From NCBI GenBank assembly GCA_046291695.1, contig JBKBSO010000002.1, positions 173,563 through 237,562 on the forward strand: a stretch of DNA of 64,000 bases, in the 5' to 3' direction. This document shows positions 8,633 to 16,049 of this stretch, piece after piece; position 1 is the first letter of the stretch, and the number at the start of each line of letters is the position of its first letter. A program made the translations under genes and the position numbers. The DNA is from PNNG01 sp046291695 (GTDB lineage Bacteria > Bacteroidota > Bacteroidia > UBA7662). The notes below the pieces were generated by a model. The model did not search any database, was not told the DNA's origin, and saw only the letters and a list, made by a program, of their open reading frames with translations.

Positions 8633-9691
8633 ATGCGCATTCAACTTACACTAATTCTTTGCTCTTTACTCAGCTTGTCGGGGTTCTCTCAAAAAATCGA
8701 ATCCGTTCATCCTTTGGCACTAAGTAATGGAGATACAATGACTGCTGTCACTAGGGTTGCCCAATTCAACAATACATTCCTGTTTTTAAGCAAGAAAAAA
8801 CGGCATATTTATTATGGAGAAGACCTTTCTGCCTTGCAGATAATAGACCTCAGGGACGAATTTTTTAAGGTTTTTGATACTAGTTATGTAAAAACGGAAG
8901 GTGAGCAAGTTCATAAGATCAAAGCATGGCAAGAAGATTTATTTTTTTCAAATTTCTATTTCTTGAGAGTAGGTCCAGACATCGGGCTTTTTGCTGATTT
9001 CGTAATTGAGAGTCATCAATATGAATACATGCTAGCATTTCACAGGGTCATTGTGCTTCTTTTCGACTCAACTACATTCAGAAGTAAAAAAATTCTTTTC
9101 GTTAACCTACCTGAGACTGAGCCAAAGCCGATTATTAGGAAGGGATTCTCAACGCCCAATACCGCTCAAAGCCCAAACATATTTGTAGATGTTGAATATG
9201 CAGATGAAACAACTTTACCTGTATTAATTGGCCTAAGCAGCCCCGATGCCCCAGCCATCTCTTTTCCTTCCAGCTTCCGATTACCTCCAAATAATTATCG
9301 ATCCATGATAATGGGGATGAAATTTAATTATTCAGTCCCTATTGGAGATAGAACTTATCATCTCTTTTCAAATGGCTTTGAAATTGTCGATATGGACCAA
9401 AAAGAACTGTTCTTTACTAGCCCTGACTCAACCATGATTTTATCCCCTATTCTATTCGTAGAAAACCAACCCTGCGTGGTTGTGGCGACCATCAATATGG
9501 AACAAATGAGAAATTCAAATTTTAGGTATGTGTCTGTTTTAGATGGTAGCTATGTGAAAGATGTGGACCACCGAAAGCTTCCTTCTTTTTACATTCATAA
9601 CCTCACAGGCTTATCGTATTCGGAGCAGGGACCATATTTGGGGTTTAGAAATATTGAAGGAAAACCACACTTGATTCACTTCACCCCTTGA
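8633..9691 (+). CDS. Unknown secreted 352-aa protein, copy 2
   Basis: Paralogue of the gene at 6819 with identical length (352 aa) and a fresh signal peptide (LLSLSGFSQ). The ATG at 8633 is chosen because an upstream in-frame ATG at 8600 would run through the conserved hairpin. Identity is high in the blocks GPDIG, YEYMLAFHR, LLFDSTTFRSKKILF, LSPILFVEN and GKPHLIHF and lower near the N-terminus, so the duplication is not recent. The open frame shows this copy is still under selection although its upstream partner has a stop. Function unknown. Confidence 0.75.
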   Translation: MRIQLTLILCSLLSLSGFSQKIESVHPLALSNGDTMTAVTRVAQFNNTFLFLSKKKRHIYYGEDLSALQIIDLRDEFFKVFDTSYVKTEGEQVHKIKAWQEDLFFSNFYFLRVGPDIGLFADFVIESHQYEYMLAFHRVIVLLFDSTTFRSKKILFVNLPETEPKPIIRKGFSTPNTAQSPNIFVDVEYADETTLPVLIGLSSPDAPAISFPSSFRLPPNNYRSMIMGMKFNYSVPIGDRTYHLFSNGFEIVDMDQKELFFTSPDSTMILSPILFVENQPCVVVATINMEQMRNSNFRYVSVLDGSYVKDVDHRKLPSFYIHNLTGLSYSEQGPYLGFRNIEGKPHLIHFTP

Positions 9692-9705
9692 AGTACCCCT
9701 GCAAT

Positions 9706-9788
9706 GGCAAAGCCACCACAAGGTGACTTTCCGCTAAGCGCGATCGCATTTATCACAAGCCCGGGGTTTACTCCGGGCTTTTTTTGTG
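9706..9788 (+). repeat. Third remnant of the hydrolase 3' end plus terminator
   Basis: GGCAAAGCCACC at 9706 repeats the unit boundary at an offset of 1814 bp from 7892. It is followed by a diverged CGCTAAGCG stop region and a third terminator: AGCCCGG/CCGGGCT, 9758-9764 with 9773-9779, then eight T. So each two-gene unit is flanked on both sides by the same ~90-bp sequence. Confidence 0.75.
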
Positions 9789-9910
9789 CCTGGCCCCATG
9801 CAAATGGCAGAAACCAAAGCCACTCATCCAAAAAAGCCAGCTGCAAGCCTCCATCTATCCAAAGTCCATCGCTTTCTTGTGGCTATGGCAGATATTTACA
9901 GCACAAACGC

Positions 9911-11095
9911 ATGATGAAATACCTCTTACTTATCGCGCTGAGCTGCTGTCAGCTGCTCGCCGGCGGTCAGGCCTTCACGGCTGGACAAACGTATTGGTCG
10001 CCCGACGGCTTTATCGAGTACCGCTGTGGCAACCTTCCCCTAATCATCACCGCCCCGCATGGCGGCTATCACACGCCCGATTCGTTGCCCGATCGGAGTT
10101 GTCCGGGCGCAACCACCGTGCAAGATGCCAACACCCTGGAGCTGGCACAGGCCATCGACTCCATTTACAACCTGCATCACCCCTGCCGACCTCATGTGGT
10201 GATTTCGCACCTGCACCGCCGCAAACTCGACCCAAATCGCGATTCGAGTGAAGCCAGTTGCGATCATCCCCAAGGTATGGCCATATGGCGCGCTTTCCAC
10301 CATTTTGTACAAGCCGCACGCGACAGCGTACAACTGCACTTTGGCAAAGGTCTGTTGCTCGATTTGCATGGCCACGCCCACACCATTCAGCGTATTGAAC
10401 TGGGTTATCAACTTACGGCTGATCATTTACGTGCAGGCGATTCGGCCATTAACAGCAGTTTCAGGGTACAGCGCAGCGGGATACGGAGCTTGGTGGCCAT
10501 AAACCAAGGCCAGCTCACCCATGCCGAGCTGTTACAAGGCGAAGATGCCCTGGGCACTTGGCTTCAAGATGCAGGCTATCCGGCTGTTCCTTCGCAACAA
10601 GATACGGCTCCACATCTTGGCGAACCCTTTTTCAGTGGCGGTTACATTACCGACAGACACGGCAGTAAACATGGCGGAACGGTAGATGCTATTCAGCTCG
10701 AACATTACCGAATAGGCATACGCGATAATGCCGCCAACCGTGCGCGATATGCCGATACCTTGCGACTGCTAACCAACCGCTTTTTGGCCACACACTATTT
10801 TGGCAATACAGCCTTTCTAACAGCTTGTGGAGCCAGCCCGAATTCGATAACCAAAAAAGCGTCGCAAAGCAGCTGGTTCCGACTGTACCCCAATCCCGGT
10901 AGCGCTTTTTATGTAGATACCGACGCAAGTGGTGAACTGCAAATATTCGATTTACAAGGAAAATGCCATTATAAACAAGCTTTGGTGGCCGGAAAACAGC
11001 TGATTGCTCCCTCATTAGCTCCAGGCATCTACCTCCTGCTACTCCAATCGCCCGGCCAAACTTCTGGCTGGTTGCGATGGATGAATTTGCAATAA
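9911..11095 (+). CDS. N-formylglutamate amidohydrolase-like protein with T9SS sorting domain
   Basis: A 394-aa exported protein. The start is placed at 9911 (MMKYLL, signal peptide to about residue 20) because the open frame further upstream runs through a terminator. Blocks ITAPHGGYHTPD, SHLHRRKLDPNRD and LLLDLHGH match the metal-binding and substrate-binding blocks of the FGase / N-formylglutamate amidohydrolase family, here in a secreted form. The last ~75 residues (FRLYPNPGSAF ... LAPGIYLLLL) are a T9SS sorting domain. A periplasmic or surface amidase of unknown substrate is likely; a histidine-degradation role is not suggested because no hut genes are near. Confidence 0.68.
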   Translation: MMKYLLLIALSCCQLLAGGQAFTAGQTYWSPDGFIEYRCGNLPLIITAPHGGYHTPDSLPDRSCPGATTVQDANTLELAQAIDSIYNLHHPCRPHVVISHLHRRKLDPNRDSSEASCDHPQGMAIWRAFHHFVQAARDSVQLHFGKGLLLDLHGHAHTIQRIELGYQLTADHLRAGDSAINSSFRVQRSGIRSLVAINQGQLTHAELLQGEDALGTWLQDAGYPAVPSQQDTAPHLGEPFFSGGYITDRHGSKHGGTVDAIQLEHYRIGIRDNAANRARYADTLRLLTNRFLATHYFGNTAFLTACGASPNSITKKASQSSWFRLYPNPGSAFYVDTDASGELQIFDLQGKCHYKQALVAGKQLIAPSLAPGIYLLLLQSPGQTSGWLRWMNLQ

Positions 11096-11129
11096 ATTCC
11101 CCTAGAACAACGACATAATATTATAATTT

Positions 11130-11210
11130 ATCCTTTTCTAAAGGATGATTTAAACATACTAATCCTTTTTAAGAATACAATAAACAAATTATTGAGCCTA
11201 TAAAAAGGAT
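11130..11210 (+). promoter_or_regulatory. Repeated ATCCTTT/AAAGGAT sites before DUF4143 ATPase
   Basis: A 17-bp palindrome, ATCCTTT-TCT-AAAGGAT (11130-11146), is followed by a second ATCCTTT at 11162-11168 and an inverted AAAGGAT at 11204-11210. All lie within 100 bp of the start codon. The spacing suggests an operator for several dimers of a repressor, possibly autoregulation (inference). Confidence 0.45.
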
Positions 11211-11218
11211 ATTTTTGC

Positions 11219-11226
11219 TATATTTG
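11219..11226 (+). promoter_or_regulatory. -7 promoter element TATATTTG, four bases before the GTG start
   Basis: Exact match to TAnnTTTG. With four bases to the GTG at 11231, the transcript would begin at or very near the start codon, giving a leaderless mRNA. Confidence 0.5.
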
Positions 11227-11230
11227 TCAG

Positions 11231-12550
11231 GTGATACGCAAAGAAGTCATACAGCAACTCATCAAAAACTTCCAGGATCGCCATCAACCAGTCTTGGTAA
11301 CACGGGAAGATGCTTTGCCCTTGCATAGTCGTAAGGTGGTGGTAGCCAAAGGAGTTCGGCGATCTGGCAAATCGAGCGCCATGCTTTTGGCCGTAGATGC
11401 CTTACTAGCCGAAGGTACATCCATAGAAAAGGTGTTGTACTTGAACTTCGACGATGAACGCTTGCCCTTCACCGCCGAAAGTTTCGACCTCATATTGCAA
11501 GCCTATCGCGAGCTTTATCCGCACATACCCATGAACGAGGTATATGTGTTTTTAGACGAAGTGCAACAATGCACGGGCTGGGAGCAATTTGTACGCAGAC
11601 TGTACGATCAGGAAACCCAAAATGTATTTATAACCGGCTCCAACGCACGGCTGCTCTCTTCGGAAATAGCAACTTCGCTACGCGGCAGAACGCTGCAGTT
11701 CGAGTATTTCCCCCTATCGTTTAGCGAATATTGCAACTTCAAAAAGCTCGACAGTAGCTACGGCAGCTCGCGCCAAAACGCAATGCTACAAGCAGCCTTC
11801 AATAGCTACTACCAGCAAGGCGGTTTCCCCGAACTGGTGCTCGACGATACACCTTTCCGCGACAAAATACTGCAAGAGTATTACCACCTCATGCTGTATC
11901 GCGATATGGTAGAGCGTTACGACATCCGCAATTTACCGGCACTGCGCTACTTTATACGCCGCTTAATCGTAAACATCAGCAAACCGATTTCTATACAGAA
12001 ACTATTCAACGAGCTCAAATCGGCCGGACTGGCAGTGAGCAAAAATTCCTTGTACGAATGGATAGCGCAGCTTGACGCCATCTACCTTTTTTTGCCATTG
12101 CCCAAGTTCGAGCCCTCCATGGTGAAAGAACAAAGCAGCGAAAAGAAGTACTACCTCATCGACAATGGTTTGCTAAGGGCACTGAGTCCGCAATTGAGTG
12201 AAGGCAAGGGCGTGATGCTCGAAAACCTGGTTTACCTGCAACTGCGGCGAATGGCCGATTTGTCGAGCCAGTTCTTTTTTTACAAAGGCAAAAAAGAATG
12301 CGATTTTGTAGTGGCCCGCCATCAGCAAGTAGAGCAACTGGTTCAGGTATGCTGGGAAGTGTATGAAGCCGACACACTTAAACGCGAAATAGCCGGACTA
12401 CTGGAAGCAGCCAAGGCCATTAACTGCAACAATCTTTGGCTGGTAACCGACCATCAGGAAGACGAGATACAACAAGAAGGCTACACCATCCGCATGCTTC
12501 CAGCCTGGAAATTCTGCTTGCTACATGAGCGCAAAAATCAAAGCACCTAA
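11231..12550 (+). CDS. AAA-type ATPase with DUF4143 domain (first of two)
   Basis: A 439-aa P-loop ATPase. Walker A is GVRRSGKSS (residues 41-49) and Walker B VFLDEVQ (106-112), followed by sensor-like FITGSNARLL and the LPLSF-like block FPLSFSEY. The C-terminal DUF4143 part carries LFNELKSAGLAVSKNSLYEW (winged-helix-like) and a restriction-endonuclease-like end (KKECDFVV). These proteins are widespread and poorly understood; some may sense nucleic acids or act in toxin-antitoxin-like settings. A GTG start is used since no ATG lies near, and a TATATTTG box ends four bases before it. A second, distant member lies at 33368-34531. Operator-like repeats lie upstream. Confidence 0.85.
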   Translation: MIRKEVIQQLIKNFQDRHQPVLVTREDALPLHSRKVVVAKGVRRSGKSSAMLLAVDALLAEGTSIEKVLYLNFDDERLPFTAESFDLILQAYRELYPHIPMNEVYVFLDEVQQCTGWEQFVRRLYDQETQNVFITGSNARLLSSEIATSLRGRTLQFEYFPLSFSEYCNFKKLDSSYGSSRQNAMLQAAFNSYYQQGGFPELVLDDTPFRDKILQEYYHLMLYRDMVERYDIRNLPALRYFIRRLIVNISKPISIQKLFNELKSAGLAVSKNSLYEWIAQLDAIYLFLPLPKFEPSMVKEQSSEKKYYLIDNGLLRALSPQLSEGKGVMLENLVYLQLRRMADLSSQFFFYKGKKECDFVVARHQQVEQLVQVCWEVYEADTLKREIAGLLEAAKAINCNNLWLVTDHQEDEIQQEGYTIRMLPAWKFCLLHERKNQST

Positions 12551-12939
12551 AAATGCAAACTGTTCATCTGCCTTTTAGCAAGTATGCCGAAGGCTTGGCT
12601 CTGCGACCTTCTTCAGATGCCGACAGCATCGTCGGTACCGGACTAGCTGCGTAAGCAGCGCTGTCCAAAAGGCTCCGATTCCTTCTTTAGTTGCCGACAT
12701 GCAATGGCATCGTCGGTACGCGGCCAGCCGTAGCCTCTAGTACCACTGATAAAAAAGGCCACTCAAAGACCCACGGGCAGCAACAGCCATTAACAATGCT
12801 TAAAATAAGAATAGCCTCTGCGCTTCAGCGGTGAGAAAAAGACCGCTGCTTCTGTTCTGACAATCACACGGATATGAAGTAAATGTAAAAAAGCCGCCCC
12901 AATTACTCAGGACGGCTTTTTACTACATAAAATTTCGGC
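12551..12939. other. 389-bp intergenic region with two hairpin-bearing repeats
   Basis: No convincing gene. Two imperfect tandem repeats of about 74 bp start with CCTTCTTCAG (12608) and CCTTCTTTAG (12682), each carrying GCCGAC ... CATCGTCGGTAC. The arms GCCGAC/GTCGGT form hairpins at 12619-12636 and 12693-12717; the second has an added ATGC/GCAT. A separate 7-bp hairpin CAGCGGT/ACCGCTG lies at 12826-12848. A 33-codon frame starts at 12553 but runs through the first repeat and has no family features. Confidence 0.6.
12886..12922 (-). terminator. Terminator of metK
   Basis: A stem built from AAAAAGCCG and CGGCTTTTT with inner CC/GG lies 18-54 bp after the metK stop, with A and T runs on its two sides. 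It can work on both strands. Confidence 0.75.
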
Positions 12940-14238
12940 TTACAACCCAAAGGCCTGCTTCACCGGCTCCACCATATCGAGCTTCTCCCAAGTGAAGAGC
13001 TCAACATTCAAGGTCTTGCTGTCGGTAGCACGGCTACCCCAGCTGATGGTTTTGCTTACTTTTTGTGCTTCGCGACCCATATGGCCATAAGCAGCCGTTT
13101 CGCTATAAATTGGATTCAACAAGCCCAAACGCTTGATGAGCATACCCGGACGCATATCGAACAAACCAGCGATTTTTTCGGCAATCACGCTATCGCTCAG
13201 CTTGCGGCCATCAGCATCCTTCACCTTGGCAGTACCATAGGTGTTCACGTACAAGCCCACCGGCTCAGCCACGCCAATGGCATAGGCCACCTGCACCAAC
13301 ACCTGTTCGGCAACTCCTGCGGCTACCAAGTTTTTGGCAATGTGACGGGTAGCGTATGCAGCCGAACGGTCAACTTTTGAAGGGTCTTTGCCTGAAAAAG
13401 CACCTCCACCGTGTGCCCCTTTGCCGCCATAGGTATCTACGATGATTTTACGGCCTGTAAGACCGGTATCGCCATGCGGACCACCAATTACAAACACACC
13501 AGTAGGGTTAATATGAAACTTTATGTCGTCAGTAAACAAGCGCTTAACACGTACAGGAACCAATTTTTTAATGCGAGGCATCAGGTACTTATGAATATCG
13601 GCGCTGATCCGGTCTTGCATGGCCTTTTGGTCTTCCTTGGCATTGCCAGTATTCACAAAATCATCGTGTTGGGTAGAAATTACCACAGCGTCGATGGCTT
13701 CAGGCTTGTGCTTTTCGCTGTAACGGATGGTTACCTGGCTTTTGGCATCGGGACGGAGGTACTTCATTACCTTGCCTTCTTTGCGGATGGCTGCCAATTC
13801 GCGAAGCAACAAATGGCTCAACTCAAGGGCCAAAGGCATATAAGTGTCGGTTTCGTTGGTCGCGTAACCGAACATCATGCCCTGATCGCCAGCACCTTGC
13901 TCTTCAGGACGGGCTTTTTCGACGCCTTGGTTAATGTCGGGCGATTGCTCATGAATGGCTGAGATAACACCACAACTATCGGCATCGAACATATATTCCG
14001 ATTTGGTGTAACCGATGCGGCGGATGGTTTCGCGAGCCACCTTTTGTACATCTACATACCCTTCAGTTTTTACTTCACCGCTAAGTACCGTAAGCCCGGT
14101 GGTAACCAATGTTTCGCAAGCCACCTTCGAATTTGGGTCCTGCGCTAAAAATGCATCAAGAAGAGCGTCTGAAATCTGGTCGGCTACCTTGTCGGGATGC
14201 CCTTCCGAAACCGATTCTGAGGTAAAAAAATAAGACAT
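12940..14238 (-). CDS. metK: S-adenosylmethionine synthetase
   Basis: A 432-aa cytoplasmic enzyme making S-adenosylmethionine from methionine and ATP. Seen: SESVSEGHPDKVADQISDA at the N-terminus (ATP-binding His and metal ligands), GAGDQGMMFGYA, and the P-loop-like GGAFSGKDPSKVDRSAAY. Length is slightly over the usual ~390 because of insertions typical of Bacteroidota. The ATG at 14238 is chosen since MSYFFTSESV is the conserved N-terminus; the upstream open frame is not conserved-looking. The 179-bp leader contains two hairpins, one ending directly before the start, so translation control is possible. AhcY, which recycles the product after methyl transfer, is encoded at 34766. Confidence 0.96.
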   Translation of the reverse strand: MSYFFTSESVSEGHPDKVADQISDALLDAFLAQDPNSKVACETLVTTGLTVLSGEVKTEGYVDVQKVARETIRRIGYTKSEYMFDADSCGVISAIHEQSPDINQGVEKARPEEQGAGDQGMMFGYATNETDTYMPLALELSHLLLRELAAIRKEGKVMKYLRPDAKSQVTIRYSEKHKPEAIDAVVISTQHDDFVNTGNAKEDQKAMQDRISADIHKYLMPRIKKLVPVRVKRLFTDDIKFHINPTGVFVIGGPHGDTGLTGRKIIVDTYGGKGAHGGGAFSGKDPSKVDRSAAYATRHIAKNLVAAGVAEQVLVQVAYAIGVAEPVGLYVNTYGTAKVKDADGRKLSDSVIAEKIAGLFDMRPGMLIKRLGLLNPIYSETAAYGHMGREAQKVSKTISWGSRATDSKTLNVELFTWEKLDMVEPVKQAFGL

Positions 14239-14345
14239 TCGTGTCAGTTGATTAAAATGGTTAAAAACTAAACTGACTGAACCGAAAGTGCACGCAAGGC
14301 AAGAAGAGTCTTTAGCACTTTTTTTTACGTGGTTGCAATCGATAC
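14239..14345 (-). promoter_or_regulatory. Structured leader of metK
   Basis: On the minus strand, a 7-bp stem GTCAGTT/AACTGAC closes over about 21 nt and ends six bases before the ATG. Upstream of it AAGTGC/GCACTT forms another stem around 24 nt. I cannot match it to a SAM riboswitch consensus. It may be a methionine- or SAM-responsive leader, which is inference only. Confidence 0.35.
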
Positions 14346-14417
14346 AAATCAGTCCACAGCGGCACAAAGAAAATGAATCCTCACAACTTCCCCAAGCATT
14401 TTATAAGCAGTTCTGCA

Positions 14418-15995
14418 TCAATACACCAGAAGTTTTTCGGTAAGGGCCTCATGTCCATTATCTACTACCACCAAATACGTGTTTTTTGGCAGCTTGATGT
14501 CGGGTTTGATGCGGTGCTCCAAGGCAGGACTAAGTCGCTGATGATAATGCTCACGTCCGTCGAGCGAAAAAATGCGCAGGTCGGCAGGACCAAATGGCCG
14601 TTCACACCCATCAATAATAATTTCAAATACCCCGTCATTAGGGTTCGGCACCAAACGCATCCGGCAGTGGGCATGATGTGCATGTGCATCGTCTAAAGAC
14701 AGCGCAAAAGGATAGCTAATATCCGCCTTTCCTGCGCTCATCGGACGGGCAGCCATCGCCGCAGCAGCCAAGGTTGCCTTCACCACATTGGTCATAAATT
14801 CAAAATTGAGGATGGCCATGCTGTCACCGGGCAAATGGTATTGCTGGTTTCTGAAATTTGCCCCATCGGTAAGCATAAGCGCCTGATAACCCCTATCCCA
14901 AAACATGGCATGATCACTGCGACGCAAATCTGGCGCTATTTGTCCATTTCCGGGTACAGCCAACGACAATACCCTAAGCGCTGGAACATAGCGCGCTGCA
15001 GCTGTATCGAACAAAGCAATTAAAGGGAGCGAATTTACATTACCCACATTGGTCAAAAAATTTCCACGCGAGCTGTCGGCTAGCACCGCAGCCGAAACCG
15101 AAGGAAACAACTGATCAAAACCTGCAGGCAACTGCTGACTGTTAGGCGCATCGGAATAATAACCGATCATCTCAAAATTAAAAACCCCTTTGATGGAATC
15201 ACCCGGTGAAATAGCCTGTGTTGTATAGCGGTTGCTGCCAATTAATCCGGCTTCTTCCACATCAAATCCTATATAATGTAGGCTTTCTTCAAACTCGTAT
15301 TCAGTTAATATCCGGGCTATTTCAAGCATTCCCGCTACCCCCGAAGCATTATCATCGGCTCCAGGAGTATTCGCCACCCCATCAAAATGCGCATCTACAA
15401 TCCAAACCGACGAATCACGTCGATGACCCGATTGCCTCGCTAACACATTGGCCACATTTACCGCATTAAACACGAACGGCTGTCGGTAAACCGACAAACC
15501 CGTTGCTTGCAAACGGGCCTCAACACTATCACGTATGGCATTTAAGCTCGATTGTTGACTTATATAATGTCGCGGAATGGCATACTGCTGTACCATAGCT
15601 TTCATGCGGTTGCTATCAACCTGTGCCACCAAATCTGCTATATCCACCAGCTTGCGATCGCTAGCCACCAGCCGAATTATGACAGCTACTGCACCTACAT
15701 TTTGCAGCGTTTGTGTCGAAAACTGAACTTGCTTGCCACTTCCAGGGCTTATTGGATAACCCAAATCTCCGGTGGCACCATGAAGGTTGCGAAAACTTCG
15801 TCCCCCATCCGTTGAGTAACGAAGCCATACTTCACAATCGTCATTATCGCCATCGGTAAGATTATATTGCAAACTTACCGCATTGGTATCGGAACTATTT
15901 CGATTGATCTGGGTAATTTCTAATTGTGGCGCTTGGCCAAATGCCCATTGCGCCGTCGCCAAAAAAAGCCCCAAAAGGGTTAAAACTACTTTCAT
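14418..15995 (-). CDS. Secreted M28 zinc peptidase with T9SS sorting domain
   Basis: A 525-aa exported aminopeptidase-type enzyme. A signal peptide ends near residue 21 (AFGQ). Residues ~22-110 form a beta-sandwich (LTDGDNDDCEVWLRYS). The M28 domain shows all expected zinc ligands: AHFDG (His203), PGADDNASG (Asp215), FDVEEAG (Glu247 catalytic, Glu248 ligand), DHAMFWDRG and QYHLPGD. The last ~80 residues (MRLVPNPNDGVFEI ... LPKNTYLVVV) form a T9SS sorting domain. The gene lies upstream of metK on the same strand, separated by 179 bp with its own leader elements, so co-transcription is not required. It likely releases amino acids from peptides outside the cell. Confidence 0.92.
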   Translation of the reverse strand: MKVVLTLLGLFLATAQWAFGQAPQLEITQINRNSSDTNAVSLQYNLTDGDNDDCEVWLRYSTDGGRSFRNLHGATGDLGYPISPGSGKQVQFSTQTLQNVGAVAVIIRLVASDRKLVDIADLVAQVDSNRMKAMVQQYAIPRHYISQQSSLNAIRDSVEARLQATGLSVYRQPFVFNAVNVANVLARQSGHRRDSSVWIVDAHFDGVANTPGADDNASGVAGMLEIARILTEYEFEESLHYIGFDVEEAGLIGSNRYTTQAISPGDSIKGVFNFEMIGYYSDAPNSQQLPAGFDQLFPSVSAAVLADSSRGNFLTNVGNVNSLPLIALFDTAAARYVPALRVLSLAVPGNGQIAPDLRRSDHAMFWDRGYQALMLTDGANFRNQQYHLPGDSMAILNFEFMTNVVKATLAAAAMAARPMSAGKADISYPFALSLDDAHAHHAHCRMRLVPNPNDGVFEIIIDGCERPFGPADLRIFSLDGREHYHQRLSPALEHRIKPDIKLPKNTYLVVVDNGHEALTEKLLVY

Positions 15996-16049
15996 AACTC
16001 AGGTTTAGTTTTTCTAAGCTATGAAAAATATGTCATTAATAATCATTTG

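Larger units (their letters stand above)
7892..9705 (+). repeat. Tandem repeat unit 2 (about 1.81 kb)
   Basis: The second unit begins with a remnant of the hydrolase 3' end (7892-7924, still ending in the TAA), then terminator, leader, promoter, interrupted Cys-rich gene, hairpin and second 352-aa gene. Both genes keep exactly the same lengths as in unit 1 (363 and 1059 bp). Confidence 0.9.

Noticed and set aside
9704..9910. N-terminal extension of the amidohydrolase-like protein
   Set aside because: It runs through a terminator; the signal peptide begins at 9911.
12553..12654. 33-codon frame after the ATPase
   Set aside because: Overlaps the hairpin repeat and shows no protein features.
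14239..14345. Known SAM riboswitch before metK
   Set aside because: I could not fit the stems to any SAM riboswitch consensus; kept only as a structured leader.
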